Shown here piece after piece: positions 1-8,974 of a stretch of 22,195 bases of DNA (its first letter is position 1; each line of letters opens with the position of its first letter). The DNA comes from DATJPD01 sp036394195 (lineage in GTDB: Bacteria > Pseudomonadota > Alphaproteobacteria > CACIAM-22H2): NCBI GenBank assembly GCA_036394195.1, contig DASWFO010000052.1:1-22195 (forward strand), written 5' to 3'. The position numbers and the translations under genes were made by a program. Under the pieces are notes generated by a model. That model saw nothing but the letters and a program-made list of their open reading frames with translations. It was not told where the DNA came from and did no database searches.

Positions 1-52
1 CTCTTGCCGTGCTAGAGCACCGCGCGACGCCCGCCAATCCAGGGACTCGATC

Positions 53-778
53 ATGCCCATACCCCGCCACCGCCTGATTTTATTCTTAGGTCTCGCGGGG
101 CTGGCCCTGGCCGGCTGCACCTATTCGGGCGGCATCGACAACCCTCTGGTCCGCAAATTCGAGTGGTTCAGCTATGTCGCCGGCGACGACATCCGCTCCA
201 AATGCGGCCCCGGATCGCCGCCGCAATATCGGCTGGTCTACAACGCCAATTGGGACGAGCAGGTGCGCGCCTACGACCTGCGCCAGAGCTTCGCCCAGGA
301 CGGCGGCGCGATGCTGTTCACACAGGTCTTCGGCGGCTACACCAATGTCTCGAGCTTCTCGCTCACCGACCCGCTGGGGCCGGCGCGCGGCGCGTCCGGG
401 CAGGTGCGGCTCACCCCGGAGGAATATCAGGCGCTGGTGCGGGGGATCGATGAGAGCGGGTTCCGCGAGCCATCGCCGAAGGGGCTGCGCCTCGAGTCAT
501 GGGATTTCTATTGGATCGTGGCCGGCTGTGTCGACGGCCAGTTTCACTTCAATGCGTGGCTCTATCCGTCTGAGCGCTTCGCTACCATCAAGTTCGACAA
601 ATGGCTGATCGCTCTCGACGGCACCGGCGTGCCGCCCAATCCGCTGCGCAAGCTCGATTCGGCCGAGCAGCGCTATCTCGCGGATTATCCGCGCCGCCGG
701 ACCTACGGCGGGACCGGCTATACGTTTGAGCTGGTGGTTGGCGAAAACGGGCTGGCGGGCCGGCTGCCGCCGCTTTAG
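53..778 (+). CDS. Putative lipoprotein of unknown function
   Basis: The 241-residue product starts with a short basic N-terminus, a hydrophobic core and a lipobox (L-A-G-C, Cys22), so it is very probably exported and lipid-anchored. The mature part has no motif I recognise. It is rich in aromatic residues and ends in a Gly/Leu/Pro-rich tail. The ATG is preceded by AGGGA about 7 bases upstream, and the lipoprotein signal directly after it supports this start. It stands alone: the next gene begins more than 270 bp downstream behind its own promoter. The export signal is clear, the function is not. Confidence 0.75.
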   Translation: MPIPRHRLILFLGLAGLALAGCTYSGGIDNPLVRKFEWFSYVAGDDIRSKCGPGSPPQYRLVYNANWDEQVRAYDLRQSFAQDGGAMLFTQVFGGYTNVSSFSLTDPLGPARGASGQVRLTPEEYQALVRGIDESGFREPSPKGLRLESWDFYWIVAGCVDGQFHFNAWLYPSERFATIKFDKWLIALDGTGVPPNPLRKLDSAEQRYLADYPRRRTYGGTGYTFELVVGENGLAGRLPPL

Positions 779-876
779 GCATCGCCGGCCGCCTCATTTT
801 AACCAAAAATATGACGGCCGCTTCAGGGCGTTAACTCCATATTGCGCTGGCGATGCTGCGGCGCAGCAAAAAGCGC

Positions 877-904
877 TTGACGCTTTCCGAGGCCTGCCTA
901 TATT
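877..904 (+). promoter_or_regulatory. Sigma-70-type promoter for the phasin gene
   Basis: TTGACG (877-882) and TATATT (899-904) are separated by 16 bp and would start transcription near 911, giving a leader of about 140 nt before the phasin start. The leader holds a perfect 12-bp palindrome (999-1010) and a 6-bp stem-loop (1016-1034) that abuts the ribosome binding site. The match is good, but start-site data are absent. Confidence 0.5.
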
Positions 905-1051
905 TCGTCATGTTGCGCTGCAGCATTAGGCGCAGCCTTGTTTCCCGGTGCGATACGGACCAGAGGAGGCGTCCGTGAACCCGATAAGGGTCGTCCGTGT
1001 CGGGCCCGACCAGCGCGCCCGTATTGAGCGGGCGGAAGGAGCGATTTGACC

Positions 1052-1543
1052 ATGACATCCCCATCCAAATCGAAAGGAAAGCCCCCCATGATTGACACCG
1101 CCATCGCGGGCGCGGAAAGCGCCCAGAAGAACTACGAGCGCATGTTCAGCGCGACCAAGGAGCAGGTCGAGAAGGCCAGCGCCTCGGCGTTCAAGACTTA
1201 CGAAGACCTCTCGAAATTCTCGAAGGAAAACCTCGAAGCCTACGTCGCTGCCGGCACCACGGTGGCCAAGGGCTTCGAGAGCATCGGCCGCGCCTGGGTC
1301 AACTTCACCCAGGAGACGTTCGAGGCGAGCGCCCAGGTCGCCAAGGCGCTGCTCAGCGCCAAGACCCTGCGCGAGGCCGTGGACGTGCAGACCGACTTCG
1401 CGAAGACCACCTTCGACAAGCTCGTTGCCGAGGGGACCAAGGTTTCCGAGATCTCGGTCAAGGTCGCCAATGAGGCGGTCGAGCCGATCAGTGCCCGGCT
1501 GAATGCGGCGATCGAAAAGCTGCTGAAGCCGATCGCGGCCTGA
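1052..1543 (+). CDS. Phasin family protein (PHA granule-associated)
   Basis: Phasins coat polyhydroxyalkanoate granules and control their size and number. The product is about 163 residues, almost wholly amphipathic helix rich in Ala, Lys and Glu, with the phasin-type heptad pattern through its middle (ATKEQVEKASASAFKTYEDL and the FTQETFEASAQVAKALLSAK stretch) and no signal peptide. Length and composition fit the alphaproteobacterial phasin family. GGAAGGAG ends about 10 bases before the ATG at 1052. A second start at 1088 (MIDTAIAG) also has an upstream AGGAAAG and would remove a Ser/Lys-rich leader of 12 residues, so the start is uncertain. It has its own promoter and a strong terminator, so it is monocistronic. 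No PHA synthase is nearby. Confidence 0.88.
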   Translation: MTSPSKSKGKPPMIDTAIAGAESAQKNYERMFSATKEQVEKASASAFKTYEDLSKFSKENLEAYVAAGTTVAKGFESIGRAWVNFTQETFEASAQVAKALLSAKTLREAVDVQTDFAKTTFDKLVAEGTKVSEISVKVANEAVEPISARLNAAIEKLLKPIAA

Positions 1544-1605
1544 CGCACCGCACCATCCCGACGTCGTTCCCCCCGCGGACGGGGTGGATCGGTGGGCCAA
1601 GAATC

Positions 1606-1639
1606 AGGCCCGGCACAGCATGCCGGGCCTTTTTCTTTT
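1606..1639 (+). terminator. Intrinsic terminator of the phasin gene
   Basis: A perfect 10-bp stem (AGGCCCGGCA / TGCCGGGCCT) with a 5-base loop is followed by TTTTCTTTTC. It lies 62 bp after the phasin stop codon. Confidence 0.9.
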
Positions 1640-1785
1640 CATTTACGGCCAGCGCGTTATCATGGGCGCACCGGCCCAGGCGCTGAAGCAGAAAGCGGCT
1701 TTGCCTCTTCCCCGGCGCGGCGGAATTCCCATATCATAGAAGGTGGTCGGGAAAGGGAAACGCGGCAACCCGAGCACGGCCGACT

Positions 1786-2133
1786 ATGAGCGAGCGCGAA
1801 AAAGACAAAAACACCGACGACGGACAAAACGACGAGGGCACGGCCAGCGGCGTCGCCGTACAGACGCGGGCTAAGACCAAGCGGCCGTCGATGTATAAAG
1901 TCCTGATGCTGAACGACGACTACACGCCGATGGAGTTCGTCGTCCACGTCCTTGAGCGCTTTTTCAGCAAGTCCCGTGAAGAAGCCACTCAGGTTATGCT
2001 GCATGTGCACCGCCGCGGGGTCGGTATTTGCGGCGTCTTTACCTATGAGGTGGCCGAGACCAAAGTGAACCAGGTAACCGAGTTCGCGCGTCGCAACCAG
2101 CATCCGCTGCGCTGCACGCTCGAGAAGGAGTAA
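1786..2133 (+). CDS. clpS: ATP-dependent Clp protease adaptor ClpS
   Basis: ClpS binds proteins with destabilising N-terminal residues (the N-end rule) and hands them to ClpAP. The 115-residue product has the usual disordered, charged N-terminal extension (residues 1-33), then the ClpS fold. The substrate-pocket residues are visible: N43-D44-D45 in LNDDYTPMEFV, Met49, and the His-containing segment MLHVHRRGVGICGVF whose His75 matches the conserved pocket histidine. The length is normal. It sits 103 bp upstream of clpA in the same direction, the standard partner arrangement. The Shine-Dalgarno before the ATG is weak. Identification is secure. Confidence 0.97.
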   Translation: MSEREKDKNTDDGQNDEGTASGVAVQTRAKTKRPSMYKVLMLNDDYTPMEFVVHVLERFFSKSREEATQVMLHVHRRGVGICGVFTYEVAETKVNQVTEFARRNQHPLRCTLEKE

Positions 2134-2236
2134 TCAGCTATTTTGTTGTCGTCTTCGTCGATTCGTCTGCGCCACGCCACGGTTCTCATCTTCGCCCGGC
2201 CTGTGTCGGCCGGGAACTCAGGGGAGTAAGAGCAGC

Positions 2237-4567
<2,331 letters not shown>

Positions 4568-4592
4568 CCGGCCGGCAGACTGATCGATTTAT

Positions 4593-4625
4593 AAAGGGCA
4601 GGCCAAAAGCCTGCCCTTTCGTTTT
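4593..4625 (+). terminator. Intrinsic terminator after clpA
   Basis: A perfect 11-bp stem (AAAGGGCAGGC / GCCTGCCCTTT) with loop CAAAA is followed by CGTTTT. It ends only 11 bases before the start codon of the next gene, so that gene's transcript must start inside or upstream of the hairpin. Confidence 0.85.
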
Positions 4626-4636
4626 GGAGGGGGAGG

Positions 4637-5221
4637 ATGAAATCCGGTCGGCTCTATCTTGCGCTCGCTGTCATGCTGGCGATGATGGGATGCGAGGCGG
4701 TTGGCGTGGGGGCCTCGTCGGACCCCGAAGTCAAAATCGGTCAGGCGCGGGAATTAGAACGCGAGGGTAGGCTTTGGGTGGCCAAGCGCCTGCTTGATGA
4801 AGCCCTTGAGATCTACCAAAAGCGGAATGACGAAGAGGGCATTGCAGAGGCCTATCGCCAGTTCGCTCTCTTTTACCGGACGTCTCCCAAGGGGCGTGGC
4901 CTGCTAGTCCCAGATGAATTCGTCAACACGCCGGAAGGCGCTCAGAAGCGGTATCTTTTGGCGATCGATTATTTCCAAAAATCGCTGGCGATCGTGCAGA
5001 AACTCGGAAGGATCGACCGCGAAGTGAATCTGTATTTCGTGATGAGCGAGACGCAAGCATGGCTCAACGACACGACAGCAGCGTGCATGTCGCTGCAAAA
5101 CAGCCTGGACGCAAGCCACAAGGCACTGCAGCTAAACCCACAGCTGCAATTCGAAATGGGCAGATTCAAGAGCTGGGACGAGCTCATCGATAGTACGAAG
5201 CGGGTGCTCAAGTGCGCGTAG
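4637..5221 (+). CDS. TPR-like lipoprotein, copy 1 of a tandem pair
   Basis: The 194-residue product has a lipoprotein signal with lipobox A-M-M-G-C (Cys19), then predicted helix pairs that read like tetratricopeptide repeats (for example AIDYFQKSLAIVQKLG and AKRLLDEALEIYQKRND). TPR proteins usually mediate protein contacts; no partner is evident. GGAGG lies 6 bases before the ATG. The gene is visibly less GC-rich than clpA: sampled lines run about 50-60% against about 70%. This hints at acquisition or relaxed selection. The gene at 5293 is a paralogue with an almost identical signal region. The function is unknown. Confidence 0.8.
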   Translation: MKSGRLYLALAVMLAMMGCEAVGVGASSDPEVKIGQARELEREGRLWVAKRLLDEALEIYQKRNDEEGIAEAYRQFALFYRTSPKGRGLLVPDEFVNTPEGAQKRYLLAIDYFQKSLAIVQKLGRIDREVNLYFVMSETQAWLNDTTAACMSLQNSLDASHKALQLNPQLQFEMGRFKSWDELIDSTKRVLKCA

Positions 5222-5292
5222 CTCGCCGATATCGCGACTGAACCGTAAGGGCCGTCGCGAGTTCACATGGGCGGTGATTCAGAGAGGGGAGC

Positions 5293-5937
5293 ATGAAATC
5301 CGGTCGGCTCTATCTTGCGCTCGCTGTCATGGTTGCGATGTCCGGATGCGAGGGAGTTGGCGTGGGGGCCTCGTCGGATCCCTTGGTCAAATTCGACCAG
5401 GCCCGGGAATTGGAACGCCAGGGCCGGTTCTTCATGGCGCAGCGCGTGCTTCTACAAGCCGTTGAGATTTCCGAGAAGCGCCGGGATGAATGGGGCATCG
5501 CGGAATCTTATCGTCAGCTCGGGTTTTTCTACCGCGCGCCTATTCCCCCTAATTCCCATGGCCTGTTGCCGGATGACTTCGCGGAAACAACCGACGGCGT
5601 TGAAAACCGTTATTTGCGGTCCAACGAGTATTTCCGGAAGTCCGCCGAGCTGTACGAAAAAATCGGCGATAACGCCGCGGTCTCGAATCTGGATTTCGTG
5701 ATGGCCCAAAACTATCTCGGGCCCCTCAAGGATCAGGTGACCGGCTGTAAGTTGCTGGATCGCAGCCTGGAACTGCATCACCGCGCGGTCGATGCCAATC
5801 CCAGCCTGCAAGTGATATTGCCCCCGAACTACCAGAGCTTCGACGAGGCGATCAACGATTTCAAACGGCGCTTCTGCGCGCCGGTGGCACTTGGGCCCGC
5901 GCTGCGACGCCTGACGGCAGCCGAACCACGCGCCTGA
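5293..5937 (+). CDS. TPR-like lipoprotein, copy 2 of a tandem pair
   Basis: This 214-residue paralogue of the gene at 4637 shares its signal sequence (MKSGRLYLALAVM, lipobox A-M-S-G-C, Cys19) and the following GVGASSDP segment, and it keeps the same helical TPR-like layout (ARELERQGRFFMAQRVLLQA; YFRKSAELYEKIGDNA). The two proteins differ clearly after about residue 30, and this copy has a longer C-terminus ending in a Pro/Ala/Arg-rich stretch. GGGGAG precedes the ATG by 2-3 bases. The CoA-transferase-family gene begins 39 bp after its stop. It is likely outer-membrane anchored. The function is unknown. Confidence 0.8.
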   Translation: MKSGRLYLALAVMVAMSGCEGVGVGASSDPLVKFDQARELERQGRFFMAQRVLLQAVEISEKRRDEWGIAESYRQLGFFYRAPIPPNSHGLLPDDFAETTDGVENRYLRSNEYFRKSAELYEKIGDNAAVSNLDFVMAQNYLGPLKDQVTGCKLLDRSLELHHRAVDANPSLQVILPPNYQSFDEAINDFKRRFCAPVALGPALRRLTAAEPRA

Positions 5938-5976
5938 TTTCTAGCCACCCGCACCCGAATTCGCGACACTCGCGTC

Positions 5977-7131
5977 ATGGCGCTGTCCTTCCTCTCCGGC
6001 ATCCGGGTTCTCGATCTCTCGCAGTACATTCCCGGCCCGTATGCCGGACTGATGCTGGCCGACATGGGGGCGGACGTCGTCAAGGTCGAGCCGCCGGGCG
6101 GCGATCCGGCGCGCCAGCTGGGACCCAGGGACAGCGACGGCATCTCGCCGTTCTGGAAGCTGATGAACGGCGGCAAGACGGTCATCGAGCTCGACTTGAA
6201 GAGCCCGGAGGGTGCGGCCGCGTTCGCCGACCTCCTGCGCGGCGCCGACGTGCTGTTGGAATCGTACCGGCCCGGCGTGCTGGACCGGCTCGGCTTCACG
6301 CGGGCGCGCCTGGCGAAGGTCTGTCCGCGCCTCGTCCATGCGGCGTTGTCCGGCTACGGCCAGACCGGTCCGTGGCGGCTGCGCACCGGCCACGATCTCA
6401 ACTACATGGCGCTCGCCGGCGGGCTCGCCGTCTCCGGCGCCCAATCCCTGCGAGAGGGGGCGCAGGACGACGTCTTGCGGCCGGCCATGGCCGCGCCGCC
6501 GACCGCGGATTTCGCGAGCGGCCTGCAGGCCGCACTCGCGGTGTGCGGCGCCCTCATCGGCCGCGGCCGCACGGGGAAGGGCGCCTATCTCGACCTCAGC
6601 CTCGCCGAGACCGTGCTGGCCTGGCAGAGCCACAGCTTGACCGCGGCGCTGCGGCCGGGCTTCGCGCCGGCGCTGGCCGCCAATCTGCTCAATGGCGGGG
6701 CCGCCTGTTATCAGATCTACCGGGCCGCTGACGGCCGCTTCGTGACCCTGGCCGCCATCGAAGAGAAGTTCTGGCGCAATTTCTGCGACGCCGTCGGTCG
6801 GCCGGAGTGGACCCCGCGGCAATGGGAGCCCATGCCGCAGCAAGCGCTGATCGCCGAGCTCGCCGCGGCGTTCGCCGCCAAGCCGGCGGCCGCCTGGGAG
6901 GGCCTCCTGGGCGGTATCGATTGCTGCTTCGGCCTCGTCGTCGACCCGGCCGAGGTGCCGGATCATCCGCAGATCGCGGCCCGCTTGATGCTGGCCCGGC
7001 AGGACGGCCCGGACGCGGCGGTCGAAGCGCTGTTTCCGGCGCATGTTGATGGGGTCCCGCCCGCACGGCGCCCGCCGCCGCGCCGCGAGGCAGTGACGGC
7101 GGTCATTCAGCGTTGGCGCGCTCCGGTGTAA
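5977..7131 (+). CDS. CaiB/BaiF CoA-transferase family protein, AMACR-like
   Basis: The family moves CoA between carboxylic acids, or racemises 2-methylacyl-CoA esters in the AMACR branch. The 384 residues begin with the typical core (GIRVLDLSQYIPGPYAGLML, then GADVVKVEPPGGDPAR). They contain LSGYGQTGP and GHDLNYMALAG. The AMACR catalytic His and Asp appear to correspond to His139 (in GHD) and Asp178 (in TADFASG), so a racemase-like enzyme is favoured over a formyl-CoA-type transferase; this is an inference from motifs. The length is normal. No clear Shine-Dalgarno precedes the ATG, but the domain starts right at the N-terminus. The substrate cannot be deduced. The neighbouring genes are not fatty-acid genes. 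Confidence 0.88.
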   Translation: MALSFLSGIRVLDLSQYIPGPYAGLMLADMGADVVKVEPPGGDPARQLGPRDSDGISPFWKLMNGGKTVIELDLKSPEGAAAFADLLRGADVLLESYRPGVLDRLGFTRARLAKVCPRLVHAALSGYGQTGPWRLRTGHDLNYMALAGGLAVSGAQSLREGAQDDVLRPAMAAPPTADFASGLQAALAVCGALIGRGRTGKGAYLDLSLAETVLAWQSHSLTAALRPGFAPALAANLLNGGAACYQIYRAADGRFVTLAAIEEKFWRNFCDAVGRPEWTPRQWEPMPQQALIAELAAAFAAKPAAAWEGLLGGIDCCFGLVVDPAEVPDHPQIAARLMLARQDGPDAAVEALFPAHVDGVPPARRPPPRREAVTAVIQRWRAPV

Positions 7132-7160
7132 ACTCGCTGCCAGCGTCGGGGGAGGTCCGG

Positions 7161-7526
7161 ATGGCCATTGATCCACAGCAGCTGATGCCGAAGCAGACGT
7201 TCGCGGCGGGAGATGTGATCTTCCGCGAAGGCATGATCGGCGACGTCGCCTATGTCGTCCAGGAGGGCGAGGTCGAGATCGTCCGCACGCAGGCCAAGAG
7301 CCAGGCGCGCAAGGTGCTGGGCATCATCCGCAAGGGCGGCATGTTCGGCGAAATGGCGCTCGTCGACGGCAAGCCGCGCATGGCCGACGCGGTCGCGATG
7401 AAGGAGACGACCTGCATGGTCGTCAAGCGCGATGTGTTCGAGCGGAAGTTCGAGTCGGCCGACCCGTTCATCAAGGGTCTGATCCGCATCTTCGTCCGCA
7501 ACATCCGCTCGCTGGCGGACGAGTAG
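7161..7526 (+). CDS. Stand-alone cyclic nucleotide-binding domain protein
   Basis: The 121-residue product is a single cNMP-binding beta-roll domain with no DNA-binding helix-turn-helix, membrane segment or kinase attached. The phosphate-binding cassette is recognisable as FGEMALVDGKPRMADAVA, with Glu64 (ribose) and Arg73 (phosphate) in the expected places, so cAMP or cGMP binding is plausible. Helices follow at the C-terminus (about 92-119). GGGGGAGG lies 5 bases before the chosen ATG. A possible upstream start at 7113 would overlap the previous gene and lacks support. It begins 29 bp after the CaiB-family gene, so the two may be co-transcribed. Its output partner is unknown. Confidence 0.85.
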   Translation: MAIDPQQLMPKQTFAAGDVIFREGMIGDVAYVVQEGEVEIVRTQAKSQARKVLGIIRKGGMFGEMALVDGKPRMADAVAMKETTCMVVKRDVFERKFESADPFIKGLIRIFVRNIRSLADE

Positions 7527-7552
7527 ATCGCCCGCGCGCTCCACAGTACGCC

Positions 7553-7577
7553 GGAACCGGGGACAACCCTGGTCGTT
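7553..7577 (+). promoter_or_regulatory. GSR (EcfG-type) promoter, perfect GGAAC-N16-CGTT
   Basis: GGAAC (7553-7557) and GTT (7575-7577) are 17 bp apart, and the base before GTT is C, so the full alphaproteobacterial EcfG consensus is met. No credible plus-strand gene follows. The first feature downstream is the terminator-like hairpin at 7616-7662, which suggests a short transcript. Confidence 0.55.
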
Positions 7578-7583
7578 GTGCTA

Positions 7584-7662
7584 ACGCTCCGGATCGGGCG
7601 TCGTCGCGGTCCGCAGAATTGCAGAATTGCGGTCGCGAAAACGAAGCTCTGCAATTCTTTTT
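7584..7662 (+). ncRNA. Candidate stress-induced small RNA (about 75-80 nt)
   Basis: The 5' end is inferred from the spacing of the GSR-type promoter at 7553-7577. The 3' end is taken from the hairpin with a 5-base T run ending at 7662. The intervening sequence carries the tandem octamer AGAATTGC twice and no supported reading frame. A short frame that starts at 7619 runs antisense into the acyltransferase gene and does not look like a protein. The call rests only on promoter plus terminator geometry. Confidence 0.35.
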
Positions 7663-7714
7663 GAGCTTATTCGCTCGCCGTATCAATCACTTGGGAAAAG
7701 AATTGCAGAATTGC
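7615..7714. repeat. Cluster of AGAATTGC octamers, four direct and one inverted
   Basis: AGAATTGC occurs as tandem pairs at 7615-7630 and 7699-7714, with an inverted copy (GCAATTCT) at 7651-7658. The 15 bases of 7616-7630 recur exactly at 7700-7714. The AT-rich octamers stand out from the GC-rich surroundings. They could form alternative hairpins or be protein-binding sites. Confidence 0.7.
7616..7662 (+). terminator. Terminator-like hairpin with T run
   Basis: GAATTGCAGA (7616-7625) pairs perfectly with TCTGCAATTC (7648-7657) around a 22-base loop and is followed by TTTTT. It could end either the transcript of the cNMP-domain gene (stop at 7526) or the candidate small RNA. The right arm can alternatively pair with 7696-7708. 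Confidence 0.5.
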
Positions 7715-7737
7715 ACGAGATTCAGGGGGCGCCCCCG

Positions 7738-8907
7738 TCAGCCGCAGCCTTCGGTGGTCTTGAACGGTGAATGCCCGGCGAGGGCGGCGACCTCGTGCTC
7801 GATCATCTCGGTCTCGCGGACCAGGAACGACGCGACGGCCTTGCGGAACCCGCTGTCGGGAATCCAATGGGCGCTGAACGTCGGCACCGGCAGATAGCCG
7901 CGCTGGATCTTGTGCTCGCCCTGGGCGCCGGCCTCGACCCGCTGCAGGCCGTGCCGGATGGCGAAGTCGATGGCCTGGTAATAGCAGGCCTCGAAATGCA
8001 GGAACGGGAACTCGCCGTGGCTGCCCCAGTTGCGGCCATACAGCGTGTCGGCGCCGATCAGGTTGAGGGCGCCCGCGATGTAGCTCTTGCCCTGGCGTGG
8101 CAGCACGAGCAGCACCCGGTCGGCCATCGCCGCCCCCAGGCGGTGGAAGAAATCGCGGTTCAGGTAGGGGCTGCCCCATTTGCGGTCGCTGGTCGCGATG
8201 TAGAACTCGAAGAAGGCGTCCCAGTGGCGGGGCTCGATGGCGCTGCCGGTCAGCGCGTCGATCTCGATGCCCTGTTCGGCGACCTGCCGCCGCTCGCGGC
8301 GGATGGACTTGCGGCGCGAGTGGCTGAGGGCGGCCAGAAAATCGTCGAAGCTCTTGTAGCCGTTGTTGTTCCAGTGGAACTGCCGGCCGTTCCGGATCAG
8401 CCACCCGGCGGCCTTGAACGCGGCCGCTTCGTCGGCGGTGCAGAAGGTGACGTGCAGCGACGAGACGCCGAGCCGCTCCGTGATCTCGGCCAGGCTCTCG
8501 ATCAGCGCCTGGCGGATCGCCGCGGCGTCGCCGCCCGGGCGCACCAGGAGGCGCGGGCCCGGCACCGGCGTGAACGGCACCGCGGCCTGCAGCTTCGGGT
8601 AATACCGCCCGCCGGCGCGCTCATAGGCGTCGGCCCAGCCGTGATCGAACACGTACTCGCCGTAGGAATGGCTCTTGAGGTACAGCGGCACGACGCCGAC
8701 GACGCGCCCCTGGGCGTCCTCGGCCACGATGTGGCGGGGCGCCCAGCCGGCCTTCGCCGCGACCGAGCGGCTGGCTTCGAGAACCTCGAGGAAGGCGTAC
8801 GAGACGAACGGGTTCGCGGGATCGGCGCAGGCGTTCCACGCCGCCGCCGGAATTTCGGCGATCCGTTCCGCCATGCGAACCGTGAGTGCGTCGCCGCCGT
8901 CGGGCAT
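7738..8907 (-). CDS. COG3146/DUF482 family GNAT-type N-acyltransferase
   Basis: This 389-residue protein matches the predicted N-acyltransferase family (DUF482, FemAB-like fold). Family hallmarks are NPFVSYAFLEVLE near the N-terminus, then VVGVVPLYLKSHSYGEYVFD, the segment GWADAYERAGGRYYPKLQ, and PFTPVPGPRLL. Central RKSIRRERRQV and C-terminal HKIQRGYLPV segments also fit. The family is widespread in alphaproteobacteria and its substrate is not established. The frame is open far upstream, but the ATG at 8907 is chosen because GGAGG lies 9 bases before it and the family-like sequence starts there. It is 67 bp downstream of the 500-residue gene on the same strand. A 12-bp GGGGGCGCCCCC palindrome (7725-7736) follows its stop codon. 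Confidence 0.87.
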   Translation of the reverse strand: MPDGGDALTVRMAERIAEIPAAAWNACADPANPFVSYAFLEVLEASRSVAAKAGWAPRHIVAEDAQGRVVGVVPLYLKSHSYGEYVFDHGWADAYERAGGRYYPKLQAAVPFTPVPGPRLLVRPGGDAAAIRQALIESLAEITERLGVSSLHVTFCTADEAAAFKAAGWLIRNGRQFHWNNNGYKSFDDFLAALSHSRRKSIRRERRQVAEQGIEIDALTGSAIEPRHWDAFFEFYIATSDRKWGSPYLNRDFFHRLGAAMADRVLLVLPRQGKSYIAGALNLIGADTLYGRNWGSHGEFPFLHFEACYYQAIDFAIRHGLQRVEAGAQGEHKIQRGYLPVPTFSAHWIPDSGFRKAVASFLVRETEMIEHEVAALAGHSPFKTTEGCG

Positions 8908-8974
8908 CGTGTCCGTCCTCCGCCGGGCTACTTTAGGACGGCGCCCGGGAGGCTGAACAGGCTCTCGTTTCGGC

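Noticed and set aside
1592..1789. 65-codon frame between phasin and clpS
   Set aside because: It begins with GTG and runs through the phasin terminator hairpin, with no ribosome site.
5941..7176. 411-codon frame antisense to the CaiB-family gene
   Set aside because: Shadow frame; the sense protein has clear family motifs.
7619..7897. 92-codon frame after the cNMP-domain gene
   Set aside because: It starts inside a terminator-like hairpin, with a non-ATG start, and continues antisense into the acyltransferase gene.
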